NCBI RefSeq assembly: GCF_000368785.1
Contig: NZ_KB849695.1
Coordinates: 167,965-207,925 of the forward strand
Origin: Acinetobacter towneri DSM 14962 = CIP 107472
Lineage (GTDB): Bacteria > Pseudomonadota > Gammaproteobacteria > Pseudomonadales > Moraxellaceae
DNA length: 39,961 nt
Direction: 5' to 3'
Within the stretch, counting starts at the first letter, position 1. Every line of letters begins with the position of its first letter. The position numbers and the translations under genes were made by a program. The notes under the pieces are model-generated. The model was not told where the DNA came from. It did not search any database and worked only from the letters and a program-made list of their open reading frames with translations. Below, in pieces: positions 1 through 8,234 of this stretch.

Positions 1-1
1 A

Positions 2-268
2 GCAGCAAATTTACGAGCATCAGTCGGTACGACCGGTGATTCATACGATAATGCTTTGGCTGAAACAGTGAATGGCTTATACAAAACAGAGGTGATTGAA
101 TATTTAAAAGCGGATTGGCAAGGTTTAGCGGATGTACAACTTGCGACACTAAACTGGGTAGATTGGTTCAATAAAAAGCGTGTACACAGTGCACTGGGTT
201 ATGTATCACCTTTTGAGTTTGAAGCAATGTACTATGATAAGATTAACCCGTTAGGTCAGGTGGCCTAA
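2..268 (+). CDS. IS3-family transposase OrfB, C-terminal part
   Basis: This is the C-terminal 88 residues of an IS3-family DDE integrase-type transposase; the reading frame is open to the window edge at base 2. The visible part contains SYDNALAETVNG, with the final catalytic Glu of the DDE triad, followed by the family-typical tail NWVDWFNKKRVHSALGYVSP. The stop TAA at 266-268 lies five bases before the ISAba11-like insertion, so the coding end is intact. Internal start codons (for example TTG at 56) are not the real start. The upstream orfA and the frameshift site are outside the window, so activity cannot be judged. The family call is secure; the specific IS name is not recognised. Confidence 0.88.
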   Translation, partial: AANLRASVGTTGDSYDNALAETVNGLYKTEVIEYLKADWQGLADVQLATLNWVDWFNKKRVHSALGYVSPFEFEAMYYDKINPLGQVA

Positions 269-273
269 CTTAA

Positions 274-1374
274 TAGGACTTACGCATTGACGGATTCAAA
301 AAAGTATTAAAATACTTTATAAAGTATCTGTGATCAGACGAATTAAACATGCTTCTACAGCAACTTGTACATTACCCATTTATATGGGCTTTCTCATGAC
401 AGAACCGAACTCTATTAGCTGCACACAACTTGCCGAGACTTATAATATCTCGCATGATAGTGTAAATCGCTTTCTAGAGCGTGAAGACTACACACCTCAC
501 GACCTATATCAAGAATCAATTCAACATATTGATAATAATAAACTTATAGTCAGTATTGATGATACTGTTTTAGATAAACCCTATAGTCAACATATGGACT
601 TAGTTAGCTATTTTTGGTCAGGCAAACACCACCGATCCGTCAAGGGTATTAATCTCATTACCTTGTATGCGACAGATCAAAATGGTCAAAATATTCCAAT
701 TAATTTCCGAATTTATGACAAATCTGAAAGTAAAACCAAGAATGATTACTTTATGGATATGTTAAGTGAAGTACTCAGTTGGGGTGCAAAGATTCAATTT
801 ATTACAGGTGATAGTTGGTATTCATCGACTGGAAATCTAAAAACCATAAGAAAATATGGTATTCGATTTATGTTTGGTATCGACTGTAACCGTAAGGTTT
901 CCCCAGAAAAAGGACAATGGTTTCAACTGCGTTTATTGCCAGATTTCCATCAGGGTCAAGTGGTTTGGCTCAAAGATTTTGGCTTTGTACAATTATTTAA
1001 GACTCAGTTAAAAGAACAGCAGAGGTTTTATATTGTACATCAAGATGAAGATGATTTATTGTCCTTTGAGGGTTTTCATGAATTACATTCAAGTCATTGG
1101 AAAATAGAGCAATATCACCGGGTTATTAAACAGGTTTGTCATATTGAAAAGTTTCAGGTAAGACGATCTAAACTGATTTTGAATCATATTTTTTCAGCCT
1201 TGATGGCCTACGTTGAGATACAAAAGAACCAGTTTGAGCGGATCTTTGAAAATGTATATCGTTGGCAGAAGAAATTATTTAGACCAATTATCAAAAGCTT
1301 CATTGATGACTTTATTCTCGATAAAAATCATCTGCTACCACAGAGAATCTTTAAATAATAGTGCGTAAGTCCTA
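274..1374 (+). mobile_element. ISAba11-like insertion sequence (IS701 family), complete
   Basis: Terminal inverted repeats AGGACTTACGCA (275-286) and TGCGTAAGTCCT (1362-1373) are perfect over 12 bp, or 13 bp counting the outermost T/A pair. The element is flanked by the direct repeat CTTAA at 269-273 and 1375-1379, which I read as a 5-bp target duplication. Its length of 1,101 bp, the 13-bp ends and the 5-bp duplication agree with what I know of ISAba11. An AT-rich hairpin (AAAGTAT/ATACTTT, about 300-317) precedes the gene and may limit read-in transcription. Both ends are intact and the single gene is open, so the element looks functional. Confidence 0.85.
330..1358 (+). CDS. tnpA: IS701-family (ISAba11-like) DDE transposase
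   Basis: This 342-residue transposase fills nearly the whole element between the inverted repeats. The sequence IDDTVLDKPYSQ near residue 76 resembles the first catalytic Asp region of the IS4/IS701 group. ITGDSWYSSTGNL around residue 158 supplies the second Asp, and the HSSHWKIEQYHRVIKQ segment near residue 260 carries the Glu of the third motif (pattern W-x-IE-x-x-H/R). The start used is GTG at 330; a later ATG at 384 would still leave the catalytic core but remove an N-terminal piece, so GTG is preferred. The stop lies four bases before the right inverted repeat. No frameshift or premature stop is seen. Confidence 0.85.
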   Translation: MIRRIKHASTATCTLPIYMGFLMTEPNSISCTQLAETYNISHDSVNRFLEREDYTPHDLYQESIQHIDNNKLIVSIDDTVLDKPYSQHMDLVSYFWSGKHHRSVKGINLITLYATDQNGQNIPINFRIYDKSESKTKNDYFMDMLSEVLSWGAKIQFITGDSWYSSTGNLKTIRKYGIRFMFGIDCNRKVSPEKGQWFQLRLLPDFHQGQVVWLKDFGFVQLFKTQLKEQQRFYIVHQDEDDLLSFEGFHELHSSHWKIEQYHRVIKQVCHIEKFQVRRSKLILNHIFSALMAYVEIQKNQFERIFENVYRWQKKLFRPIIKSFIDDFILDKNHLLPQRIFK

Positions 1375-1417
1375 CTTAAATAAAAAAGTCTCCGACAAAC
1401 CCGGTACGGTTCAATCC

Positions 1418-2716
1418 GGTAGTGTTCAAAAAACTGTGTCATTTCCTTAAACTGTTAAAAACAGGAATGATGCATTATGGCAACTACATTTGATTTTGAA
1501 ACAGCCTTAAAACAACTCCAGTCAGGACAAGCACTGACTGGAGAAAATGGCATACTCACCCCTTTAATTAAACAGCTGACCGAAGCTGCTCTTGAAGCAG
1601 AAATCGAGAATTACATTGAAGCGAATCCGAAACAAGGTAATCGCCGCAATGGCTATACTCGCAAGACAGTAAAATCTACATCAGGTTCATTTGAGCTTGA
1701 AACCCCTAGAGATCGAAATGGTGAATTTGAGCCACAGTTAGTTAAAAAGAACCAGACCAAATTATCAGAAGAAATTGACAATAAAATCATATCACTCTAT
1801 GCACTTGGTATGAGCTATCGTGATATTCAAAAGCATGTTGCTGATATGTATGGATTGGAGATTTCAGATGGTGCTATCACCAATATTACAGATAAGCTCC
1901 TCCCTCAGTTACAAGCATGGAAACAACGCCCACTCGATACAATTTATCCCTTTGTTTGGTTAGATGCCATACATTACAAAGTGAAGGATAAAGGTGTTTA
2001 TGTGAGCAAAGCGATCTATACCATTTTAGCTTTAAATGTTGAAGGTAAGAAGGAACTACTCGGCTTGCATTTGTCGGAAAGCGAAGGGGCGAACCATTGG
2101 CTTAGTGTACTGACAGACCTACAAAATCGTGGTGTTCAGGATATTCTGATTGCCTGTGTAGATGGACTAAAAGGTTTCCCCGAAGCCATAGCAGCGATTT
2201 ACCCTCAAACAGAAATACAACTGTGTATCGTTCATCAAATTCGTAATTCTTTACGCTATGTTGCCAGTAAAGATCAGAAGGCATTTATGGCTGATTTAAA
2301 GCCAATTTACCGTGCTGATACCAAAGGGGCGGCAGAAGTAGCACTGGATGAGCTAGAAGAAAAATGGGGCGAAAAATATGGTGTGGTCATTCAGTCATGG
2401 CGTACCAAATGGCATCTACTATCCGCCTATTTCAAATACCCTAAAGCGATTAGGAAGCCGATTTACACCACCAATGCCGTTGAAGCCGTACATCGTCAAT
2501 TCCGCAAACTAACCAAAACCAAAGGAGCTTTCCCCAATGAGGATAGTCTGATGAAATTACTGTATATTGGTATTCAACAGGCATCAGAAAAATGGACAAT
2601 GCCTATTCAGGAATGGGGACAAACGATTACTCAATTATCCATTTACTTTGAAGGTCGATTAGATGATATAATTAAAATCTAGTCAAATTTACTGACACAG
2701 AATTTTGAACGCCCTC
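1418..2716 (+). mobile_element. IS256-family insertion sequence, complete
   Basis: The direct repeats TTCAATCC at 1410-1417 and 2717-2724 flank a 1,299-bp segment, which fits the 8-9-bp duplications made by IS256-family elements. The ends form imperfect inverted repeats sharing GTTCAAAA and CTGTGTCA separated by two bases (left copy about 1424-1441, right copy about 2694-2711 in inverted orientation). One transposase gene lies between them. The insertion is at the presumed right end of the IS3 element, between that element and the chromosomal marC-like gene. Confidence 0.85.
1477..2682 (+). CDS. IS256-family (Mutator-type) transposase
   Basis: This 401-residue protein is a full-length IS256/Mutator-family transposase, the usual size for the family. 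The catalytic triad is readable: Asp in YPFVWLDAIHYKV (near residue 163), Asp in ILIACVDGLKGF (near residue 230) and Glu in YTTNAVEAVHRQFRK (near residue 337). CIVHQIRNSLRYV after the second Asp is the family's C/H-containing signature. The ATG at 1477 follows the left inverted repeat by about 35 bases, and the stop TAG lies just inside the right inverted repeat. It appears intact. I do not assign a specific IS name. Confidence 0.93.
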   Translation: MATTFDFETALKQLQSGQALTGENGILTPLIKQLTEAALEAEIENYIEANPKQGNRRNGYTRKTVKSTSGSFELETPRDRNGEFEPQLVKKNQTKLSEEIDNKIISLYALGMSYRDIQKHVADMYGLEISDGAITNITDKLLPQLQAWKQRPLDTIYPFVWLDAIHYKVKDKGVYVSKAIYTILALNVEGKKELLGLHLSESEGANHWLSVLTDLQNRGVQDILIACVDGLKGFPEAIAAIYPQTEIQLCIVHQIRNSLRYVASKDQKAFMADLKPIYRADTKGAAEVALDELEEKWGEKYGVVIQSWRTKWHLLSAYFKYPKAIRKPIYTTNAVEAVHRQFRKLTKTKGAFPNEDSLMKLLYIGIQQASEKWTMPIQEWGQTITQLSIYFEGRLDDIIKI

Positions 2717-2748
2717 TTCAATCCTAATCAGAATCATATTTCTGACAA

Positions 2749-2782
2749 TAAAAAAACTGTATGAATTGCATTCGGTTTTTTT
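2749..2782. terminator. Possible bidirectional terminator after the marC-like gene
   Basis: A run of seven or eight A residues, an imperfect hairpin (AACTG...CGGTT with a further AT-rich inner pairing) and a run of seven T residues lie in that order between the IS256 element and the stop codon of the minus-strand marC-like gene. The A and T runs on opposite sides are typical of a bidirectional intrinsic terminator. The inner stem has mismatches, so strength is uncertain. Confidence 0.5.
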
Positions 2783-2793
2783 CTGTGATGAAC

Positions 2794-3408
2794 TTACATC
2801 TCTGCAATCACACCTAAAATCCCCGTAATAATCATTTCAATCGCAATAGTACCAATCAGTAACGCAGATAATCGACCTACAATATCCACATAACGGTCTA
2901 TATATTTGGCATGCTTATACCTGAGATGATCATGCGCAAACTTCATCAAAATCATTAAACTACAGGTTAGCGCCAAGGTGAGGAAAATTACCAGCGCAGC
3001 CCCACTAATGGGCAAAGTCATGCCTGTTACCACGGCGGCACTAATCGTCCCCGGTCCAATCATAAAAGGCATAGCAATGGTACCTGCCAAATGTTCAGGT
3101 GCTCCCCGCATCTCACCGATGGTGTCTGCACCTTGAAACACATAGCGATAACCAATCACCAAGAAAATAAGCCCACCAAAGATTTGAAATGCCTCAAACC
3201 GCACATTCAAATATTTGCTGAAAATAGCTTCACCACCCCATGCAAACAGCATAAATACCGCATAAGCAATTAAACAGCCTTGAATCAGGGCTTTATTAAA
3301 CACTTTTGCTTCTGAATTACGAATCATGCCAATCATGTAAATGCTCATCAAAAATGGATTAAGCAATGAAAAGAACAACGCAAAAGCATGTAAATATGAG
3401 ATATACAT
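2794..3408 (-). CDS. MarC-family integral membrane protein
   Basis: This 204-residue, very hydrophobic protein matches the MarC/UPF0056 family. About six membrane segments can be drawn, and the family-typical patterns FSLLNPF near residue 14 and AMPFMIGPGTISAAVV near residue 113 are present. The biochemical function of the family is unsettled; it was once thought to be a multidrug pump. The ATG at 3408 is preceded by a GGGGAC Shine-Dalgarno-like stretch. It lies 12 bases downstream of betT on the same strand and is probably co-transcribed with it. A role in choline uptake is not shown by the sequence. The length is normal and no defects are seen. Confidence 0.85.
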   Translation of the reverse strand: MYISYLHAFALFFSLLNPFLMSIYMIGMIRNSEAKVFNKALIQGCLIAYAVFMLFAWGGEAIFSKYLNVRFEAFQIFGGLIFLVIGYRYVFQGADTIGEMRGAPEHLAGTIAMPFMIGPGTISAAVVTGMTLPISGAALVIFLTLALTCSLMILMKFAHDHLRYKHAKYIDRYVDIVGRLSALLIGTIAIEMIITGILGVIAEM

Positions 3409-3420
3409 GGTGTCCCCTGA

Positions 3421-5481
3421 TTAACTTTGTGGGTCTGGAAATAACGGACGATTTCCAGGACTGATTCGGTTTATATGTAAGAAGGTCATATGTCGTTCGT
3501 ATCTGTCTAGAATGTCATTAATAACTTGCTCTTTGGTGTAACCAACCAAATCATTACCTTGTGAACCTTCATAAAGATAGGTTTCCAAACGAAAATAAAA
3601 CCGTTTACCCAACTTACCACGTTCACTAAATGTGGGTGCGATATAACGTACTGGCCAGATTTGATAAACAAAGTTCTGTTCTTCTTCCAGATGAATAATC
3701 AAATCTAAATGATATAAAGTTGGATCTTGCTCTAATGCACTTTCCTGCACGTCAATATTCACGCCTCTTTTTTGCATTTCTTCTGCGACGGCCAGCACGG
3801 CGGGGCGGCATATTTCATCCAGCATGCGTTTGGTATCGCTGGTTCCAGGATGATGCATAACCCGTGACAAGCGTTTTTTCCAGTTCAGAATATCTACATT
3901 ACCCACCACAGGTGCTGCATTCAAACTGCTACTGGCTTGTCGATAATCTTCAAGTCTTAAAGATTTATATAAACCTGCCATCACCAAGAACATAACAAAA
4001 CTAAAAGGCAACCCCATGATAATAGTTGCATTTTGCAAAGCAGTAATCCCATTGGTCATCAACATGGCCAAGGTCAGCAAGCCAATGGCAATAGCCCAAA
4101 ATACACTGAGCCAGCGTGGTGCATCATGGTCGACATTGGTAAATTGTGTGGTGAAATTCCCTAAGACCAATGCACCTGAGTCGGCTGAAGTCACATAAAA
4201 TAACAACCCTGTAATGGTTGCGATGCCTGCAATAAAAGGAAAATACGGATATTGAGCCAACAAGTCGTAGAAACCGTGTGCTGGATTGGCAATGACGGTT
4301 TGAGCCAATGCCAGATTTCCATCAAAAATCACATTGTATAATGCACTATTTCCGAAAATTGACAGCCACGTTAGGGTAAAAATTAACGGAATGATTAAGG
4401 TACCACTGACAAACTCACGAATGGTACGCCCACGAGAAATACGTGCAAGAAAGAGTCCCACAAAAGGTGACCAAGCCACCCACCAAGCCCAGAAGAATAG
4501 CGTCCAACTGTTCATCCATTCTTTGGGTTGCTGAAAGGCAAAACTTTCCAAGGTCATACTTGGGAAACGGCTAATGTAATCGCCAATATTTTGCACAAAA
4601 GTATTGAGTAAAAATTCTGTATTGCCGAGGAATAAAATAAACAGCATCAAACCCACGGATACATAAATATTCACTTCCGAGAGTATGCGCAGACCTTTAT
4701 TTACACCTGAAGTCACCGAAATAATGGTCATCACTACAGCAACACCAATTAGGGATGCCTGCATCCACAGATTTTCAGGTAAATCGAACAGTACATGTAA
4801 ACCGTAATTCAGTTGCACGACACCAATACCGCAGGTGGTCGCAATACCGAAAATCGTCCCGATCACCGCGGCAGTATCCACACTATGTCCAATCGGACCA
4901 TGAATTTTTTGACCAAAAATCGGATAAAGCGCGGAACGGATGGTGAGTGGCAAATTGTAGCGATAGCTGAAATATCCCAATGCCATGCCTATCAAGGCGT
5001 ACATGCACCATCCTGTCAGGCCATAATGGAATAAAGTCCAGACCATACTCTGGCGTGCAGCTTCAAAGGTCTGTCCTTCACCTACTGGTGGATGCATATA
5101 ATGGGATAAAGGTTCAGCGACCGAGAAGAACATCAAATCGATACCAATCCCTGCTGAAAACAGCATGGCAGACCAACTGAGTAAACTAAATTCGGGTTTA
5201 GAATGTTTGGGGCCAAGCTTAATATCACCATAGCGTGAACAGGCAATAAAAATCACAAACACCATATACAGTGTGGCAGCCAGTAAATAGTACCAACTGA
5301 AGGTGGAACTGACCCATGCCAAAACTGCATTCAGCGTTTGATTGGCGAAGTCATTGAACAAAATGGTGGTAATTGAAAAAATTAAAATAATGAGAGCTGA
5401 AATATAAAAGACCACACCATTCAAACGGTCTTTTGGTGCTAATGTTTGATCATCAACTGCTCTTGGATTATCTGTTGCCAT
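3421..5481 (-). CDS. betT: High-affinity choline transporter BetT (BCCT family)
   Basis: This 686-residue protein imports choline across the inner membrane as the first step of glycine betaine synthesis. It has about 12 membrane segments, the BCCT signature WTLFFWAWWVAWSPF at residues 326-340 followed by RISRGRTIREF, and a C-terminal cytoplasmic extension of roughly 170 residues, as in E. coli BetT. The segment SAGIGIDLMFF at 109-119 matches E. coli BetT as I know it and differs from the GMGIG form of sodium-coupled family members. That suggests proton rather than sodium coupling, which is inference. The ATG at 5481 is preceded by GAGG at good spacing. The gene is divergent from betI and shares the palindrome at 5915-5954, so regulation by BetI is likely. 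A marC-like gene follows 12 bases downstream. Confidence 0.93.
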   Translation of the reverse strand: MATDNPRAVDDQTLAPKDRLNGVVFYISALIILIFSITTILFNDFANQTLNAVLAWVSSTFSWYYLLAATLYMVFVIFIACSRYGDIKLGPKHSKPEFSLLSWSAMLFSAGIGIDLMFFSVAEPLSHYMHPPVGEGQTFEAARQSMVWTLFHYGLTGWCMYALIGMALGYFSYRYNLPLTIRSALYPIFGQKIHGPIGHSVDTAAVIGTIFGIATTCGIGVVQLNYGLHVLFDLPENLWMQASLIGVAVVMTIISVTSGVNKGLRILSEVNIYVSVGLMLFILFLGNTEFLLNTFVQNIGDYISRFPSMTLESFAFQQPKEWMNSWTLFFWAWWVAWSPFVGLFLARISRGRTIREFVSGTLIIPLIFTLTWLSIFGNSALYNVIFDGNLALAQTVIANPAHGFYDLLAQYPYFPFIAGIATITGLLFYVTSADSGALVLGNFTTQFTNVDHDAPRWLSVFWAIAIGLLTLAMLMTNGITALQNATIIMGLPFSFVMFLVMAGLYKSLRLEDYRQASSSLNAAPVVGNVDILNWKKRLSRVMHHPGTSDTKRMLDEICRPAVLAVAEEMQKRGVNIDVQESALEQDPTLYHLDLIIHLEEEQNFVYQIWPVRYIAPTFSERGKLGKRFYFRLETYLYEGSQGNDLVGYTKEQVINDILDRYERHMTFLHINRISPGNRPLFPDPQS

Positions 5482-5914
5482 ACAATCCTCAAGGAAGTAA
5501 ATATAAGTTGAAAATCAATTTTTAAACTTCTCGCTGTCGAGAGCTTAAAAATCGATAAGTGCTATACGACAGTACTTTTGTCTCCGACAAAAATGCTATC
5601 TTCGTGTAACCGAATGTTTAGCCAGAATATAAAGATATGTGGCAGTGTAACAAATTCCCTAAATTTGCCCTGCTTACACAACCAATTCCAACATGAGAAC
5701 GACATAAATAAACTGTTCTTCTCCTTAAACTCAATTTTTGTAGAAGCTTTTAGGTGTTGTATCCGATGTTTCAAGCAAGAACATAAAAAAATGCGCGTAC
5801 TCTGCCACAGGTTCACCAAAACCAACTACAAATCTATCCATATGATAAATAAGCATTAATACTTAAAAAATTGAGAACAAACTTTGCAAAGCTGCATTCA
5901 ATTTAAACAACATG
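5482..5914 (-). other. Long untranslated leader region of betT
   Basis: No convincing gene lies here; the open frames of 87-93 residues on both strands overlap one another and have no recognisable family or ribosome binding site. If betT is transcribed from the minus-strand promoter at 5912-5940, this is a 5' leader of about 420 bases. A hairpin at 5519-5551 (TCTCG/CGAGA stem, CTGT loop, outer TTTTTAA/TTAAAAA pairing) lies 38-70 bases before the betT start codon and could affect translation or stability. Confidence 0.55.
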
Positions 5915-5957
5915 ATACTTTTAATTGATTGAACGTTCAATCAATTAAAAGTATTAT
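5912..5957. promoter_or_regulatory. BetI operator palindrome with back-to-back divergent promoters
   Basis: Bases 5915-5954 form a perfect 40-bp palindrome with core TTGATTGAACGTTCAATCAA, a typical TetR-family operator. On the plus strand, TTGAAC (5929-5934), a 17-base spacer and TATTAT (5952-5957) form a promoter for betI-betB-betA. By symmetry, the minus strand has TTGAAC (5940 to 5935), a 17-base spacer and TATCAT (5917 to 5912), pointing at betT. The two -35 boxes abut at the dyad centre, so one bound repressor would block both promoters. BetI repression relieved by choline is known in other bacteria; its action here is inferred from position. Confidence 0.8.
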
Positions 5958-6035
5958 AAAAAAATGCTATGATGTTTTCCATGTCAATAATTGAATCTAA
6001 CACCTTTAAATCTAAGGTAAATTTTCTGGATTATC

Positions 6036-6662
6036 ATGAATAAACGTAGAGTTAAACCTGAGCATGAACGTCGTGAAGAAATCATTCGCGCAGCCTATGA
6101 GGTCATTTACGAGGTGGGTTTATCCAATACCACTATTGCTCAGATTGCAAAAAAAGCCCAACTTTCTACAGGCATTGTGAGTCATTATTTTGGTGATAAG
6201 CAGGGTTTGATTGAAAGCTGTATGCGACAAATGCTCTTTGTCTTACGTGAAACTGCGGCAACCTATAAAGCCAAAGTTAGTCAGCCCACACCAGAAAATT
6301 TACTTAAGGCAATTATTGATGCCAACTTTGACATCAGTCAGGTGAATCAAACAGCGATGCGTGTCTGGTTAGATTTTTGGTCCGCCAGCATGCACATGCC
6401 CGATTTAGGTCGCTTGCAGCGAATAAATGACCAACGTCTTTATTCAAATTTAAAATTTCATTTACTGCAGATGATGCCTAAAGACAAAGCCAGCCATATC
6501 GCCAAAGGGCTTGCTGCTTTGATTGATGGTCTTTGGTTACGCGGCAGTTTAAGTGGTCATCAAGCATTTGATCGTGACTTGGCACGTTCTATTGCATACG
6601 ACTATGTCGATATGCAACTTCGCTTAATACAACAGATACGGCAGGAACAGCAAAATGAATGA
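6036..6662 (+). CDS. betI: TetR-family repressor BetI
   Basis: This 208-residue regulator controls choline-to-betaine genes and in other bacteria releases its operator when choline is present. The N-terminal helix-turn-helix spans about residues 32-53 ([20 protein letters not shown], then FGDK), which is the BetI type of TetR recognition helix. The C-terminal two thirds form the ligand and dimer domain, with [18 protein letters not shown] typical of BetI. The ATG at 6036 lies about 80 bases downstream of the palindromic operator. The gene overlaps betB by 8 bases, so the two are translationally linked and the locus is autoregulated if BetI binds the palindrome. Length and sequence are normal for BetI. 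Confidence 0.93.
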   Translation: MNKRRVKPEHERREEIIRAAYEVIYEVGLSNTTIAQIAKKAQLSTGIVSHYFGDKQGLIESCMRQMLFVLRETAATYKAKVSQPTPENLLKAIIDANFDISQVNQTAMRVWLDFWSASMHMPDLGRLQRINDQRLYSNLKFHLLQMMPKDKASHIAKGLAALIDGLWLRGSLSGHQAFDRDLARSIAYDYVDMQLRLIQQIRQEQQNE

Positions 6663-8127
6663 TGCACAATTACATCAATTGTATATCCATGGACAGTATG
6701 TCAATGCCACTAGTGGTAAAACCTTCGATACGATTAACCCTGCTACAGGTCAAATCCTTGCGAGCGTGCAGCAAGCAAGTCAAGCCGATGTAGATGCGGC
6801 GGTTAAAAGTGCCCAACAAGGGCAACAAGTTTGGGCCGCCATGACGGCTGTTGAACGGGCACGTATTCTGCTGCGTGCCGTGGATATTTTACGTAAACGT
6901 AATGATGAGCTTGCCCGTCTAGAAACGCTCGATACGGGTAAAGCATACAGCGAAACCTCTAGTGTCGATATTGTAACTGGCGCGGATGTTCTCGAATATT
7001 ATGCAGGTCTTGCAACTGCGATTCAGGGCGAACAAGTACCCCTGCGTGAAAGTAGTTTTTTCTATACCCGTCGCGAACCCTTAGGCGTTGTCGCGGGTAT
7101 AGGCGCATGGAACTACCCCATTCAAATTGCGCTGTGGAAATCTGCACCTGCCTTAGCTGCGGGGAATGCCATGATTTTCAAACCCAGTGAAATTACGCCA
7201 CTGACGGCCTTTAAGTTGGCTGAAATTTATACCGAAGCGGGTTTGCCTGCTGGGGTCTTTAACGTGGTTCAAGGGCTTGGACAAGAAGTCGGTCAATGGC
7301 TGATTGAACATCCAGAAATTGCCAAAATTTCCTTTACAGGTGGCGTGGAAACAGGCAAAAAAGTCATGTCCAGTGCAGCTGCATCCAGTTTAAAAGAAAT
7401 TACCATGGAACTCGGCGGCAAGTCTCCGTTGATCATTTGCTCTGATGCCCCTCTTGACCGCGCTGCGGACATTGCAGTGATGGCAAATTTCTTTAGTTCG
7501 GGTCAGGTGTGCACCAACGGTACGCGTGTCTTTATTCCGCGCCACCTAAAAGTCGAGTTTGAACAGGCTGTACTCGAACGTGTTAAACGTATTCGTGTAG
7601 GTGACCCAATGTTGGCAGAAACCAATTTTGGTCCGCTCACCAGTTTCCCGCATATGGAAAAAGTCTTGTCTTATATTGAATTGGGCAAACAGCAAGGTGC
7701 GACACTTTTAATTGGGGGTGAACGAGCGACCTCTGCGGAACTGGCTCAGGGCGCTTATGTCATGCCAACTGTTTTTTCAGACTGTCATGACGACATGCGA
7801 ATTGTACAAGATGAAATATTTGGACCTGTGATGAGTATTTTGACTTATGACAGCATCGAAGAAGTCATTCAACGTGCTAACCAGACCCCTTATGGTCTAG
7901 CAGCGGGGGTTGTAACACAAGATATCTCGCAGGCACATCGCATTATTCACCAACTTGAAGCGGGCATTTGCTGGGTTAACACTTGGGGCGAATCCCCTGC
8001 AGAAATGCCTGTCGGGGGCTATAAGCAATCGGGTGTGGGACGTGAAAATGGTTTATCTACTTTGCAACATTATACCCGCATTAAATCCATTCAAGTCGAA
8101 TTGGGCGATTATCACAGTATTTTCTAA
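6655..8127 (+). CDS. betB: Betaine aldehyde dehydrogenase
   Basis: This 490-residue NAD(P)-dependent enzyme oxidises betaine aldehyde to glycine betaine in the cytoplasm. Catalytic residues occupy the positions known for E. coli BetB: Glu252 in MELGGKSP, Cys286 in [13 protein letters not shown] and Asn153 in GAWNYP. The cofactor loop [11 protein letters not shown] is at about 227-237. The length equals the usual 490 residues. The start ATG overlaps the end of betI by 8 bases, and betA follows after a 107-base spacer containing a hairpin at 8188-8212. The operon order betI-betB-betA is the standard one. No defects are seen. Confidence 0.96.
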   Translation: MNDAQLHQLYIHGQYVNATSGKTFDTINPATGQILASVQQASQADVDAAVKSAQQGQQVWAAMTAVERARILLRAVDILRKRNDELARLETLDTGKAYSETSSVDIVTGADVLEYYAGLATAIQGEQVPLRESSFFYTRREPLGVVAGIGAWNYPIQIALWKSAPALAAGNAMIFKPSEITPLTAFKLAEIYTEAGLPAGVFNVVQGLGQEVGQWLIEHPEIAKISFTGGVETGKKVMSSAAASSLKEITMELGGKSPLIICSDAPLDRAADIAVMANFFSSGQVCTNGTRVFIPRHLKVEFEQAVLERVKRIRVGDPMLAETNFGPLTSFPHMEKVLSYIELGKQQGATLLIGGERATSAELAQGAYVMPTVFSDCHDDMRIVQDEIFGPVMSILTYDSIEEVIQRANQTPYGLAAGVVTQDISQAHRIIHQLEAGICWVNTWGESPAEMPVGGYKQSGVGRENGLSTLQHYTRIKSIQVELGDYHSIF

Positions 8128-8187
8128 ACGCTAAATACTGACCTTTATTCTTTATTTTTCTGTTTTTACATCCTCAACTCAACATGT

Positions 8188-8212
8188 TGCCACGCTCTAA
8201 TCGGGCGTGGTA
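8188..8212 (+). other. Intercistronic hairpin between betB and betA
   Basis: TGCCACGC (8188-8195) pairs with GCGTGGTA (8205-8212), with one G-T wobble and a nine-base loop. No T run follows, so it is unlikely to be a terminator. It may stabilise or process the betIBA mRNA. It also argues that the upstream ATG at 8184, in frame with betA, is not the start. Confidence 0.5.
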
Positions 8213-8234
8213 CTGCCATAGAAAAAGGATCATT

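Larger units (their letters stand above)
1..1412 (+). mobile_element. IS3-family element, right part, interrupted by an ISAba11-like insertion
   Basis: The 3' end of an IS3-type orfB occupies the left edge. An unrelated 1,101-bp element sits at 274-1374, directly after its stop codon. The sequence then resumes at 1375 and includes GTCTCCGACAAACCCGGTAC, which I take as the IS3 terminal region. The outer limit near 1412 is an estimate, because the left end lies outside the window and no inverted-repeat partner is visible. The 8-bp duplication of the next element (TTCAATCC at 1410-1417) overlaps this presumed end, so the IS256 element seems to have landed at the IS3/chromosome border. Confidence 0.6.

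Noticed and set aside
5562..5859. Open frames of 87 and 93 residues on both strands in the betT-betI spacer
   Set aside because: They overlap each other, lack ribosome binding sites and family resemblance, and lie in the probable betT leader.
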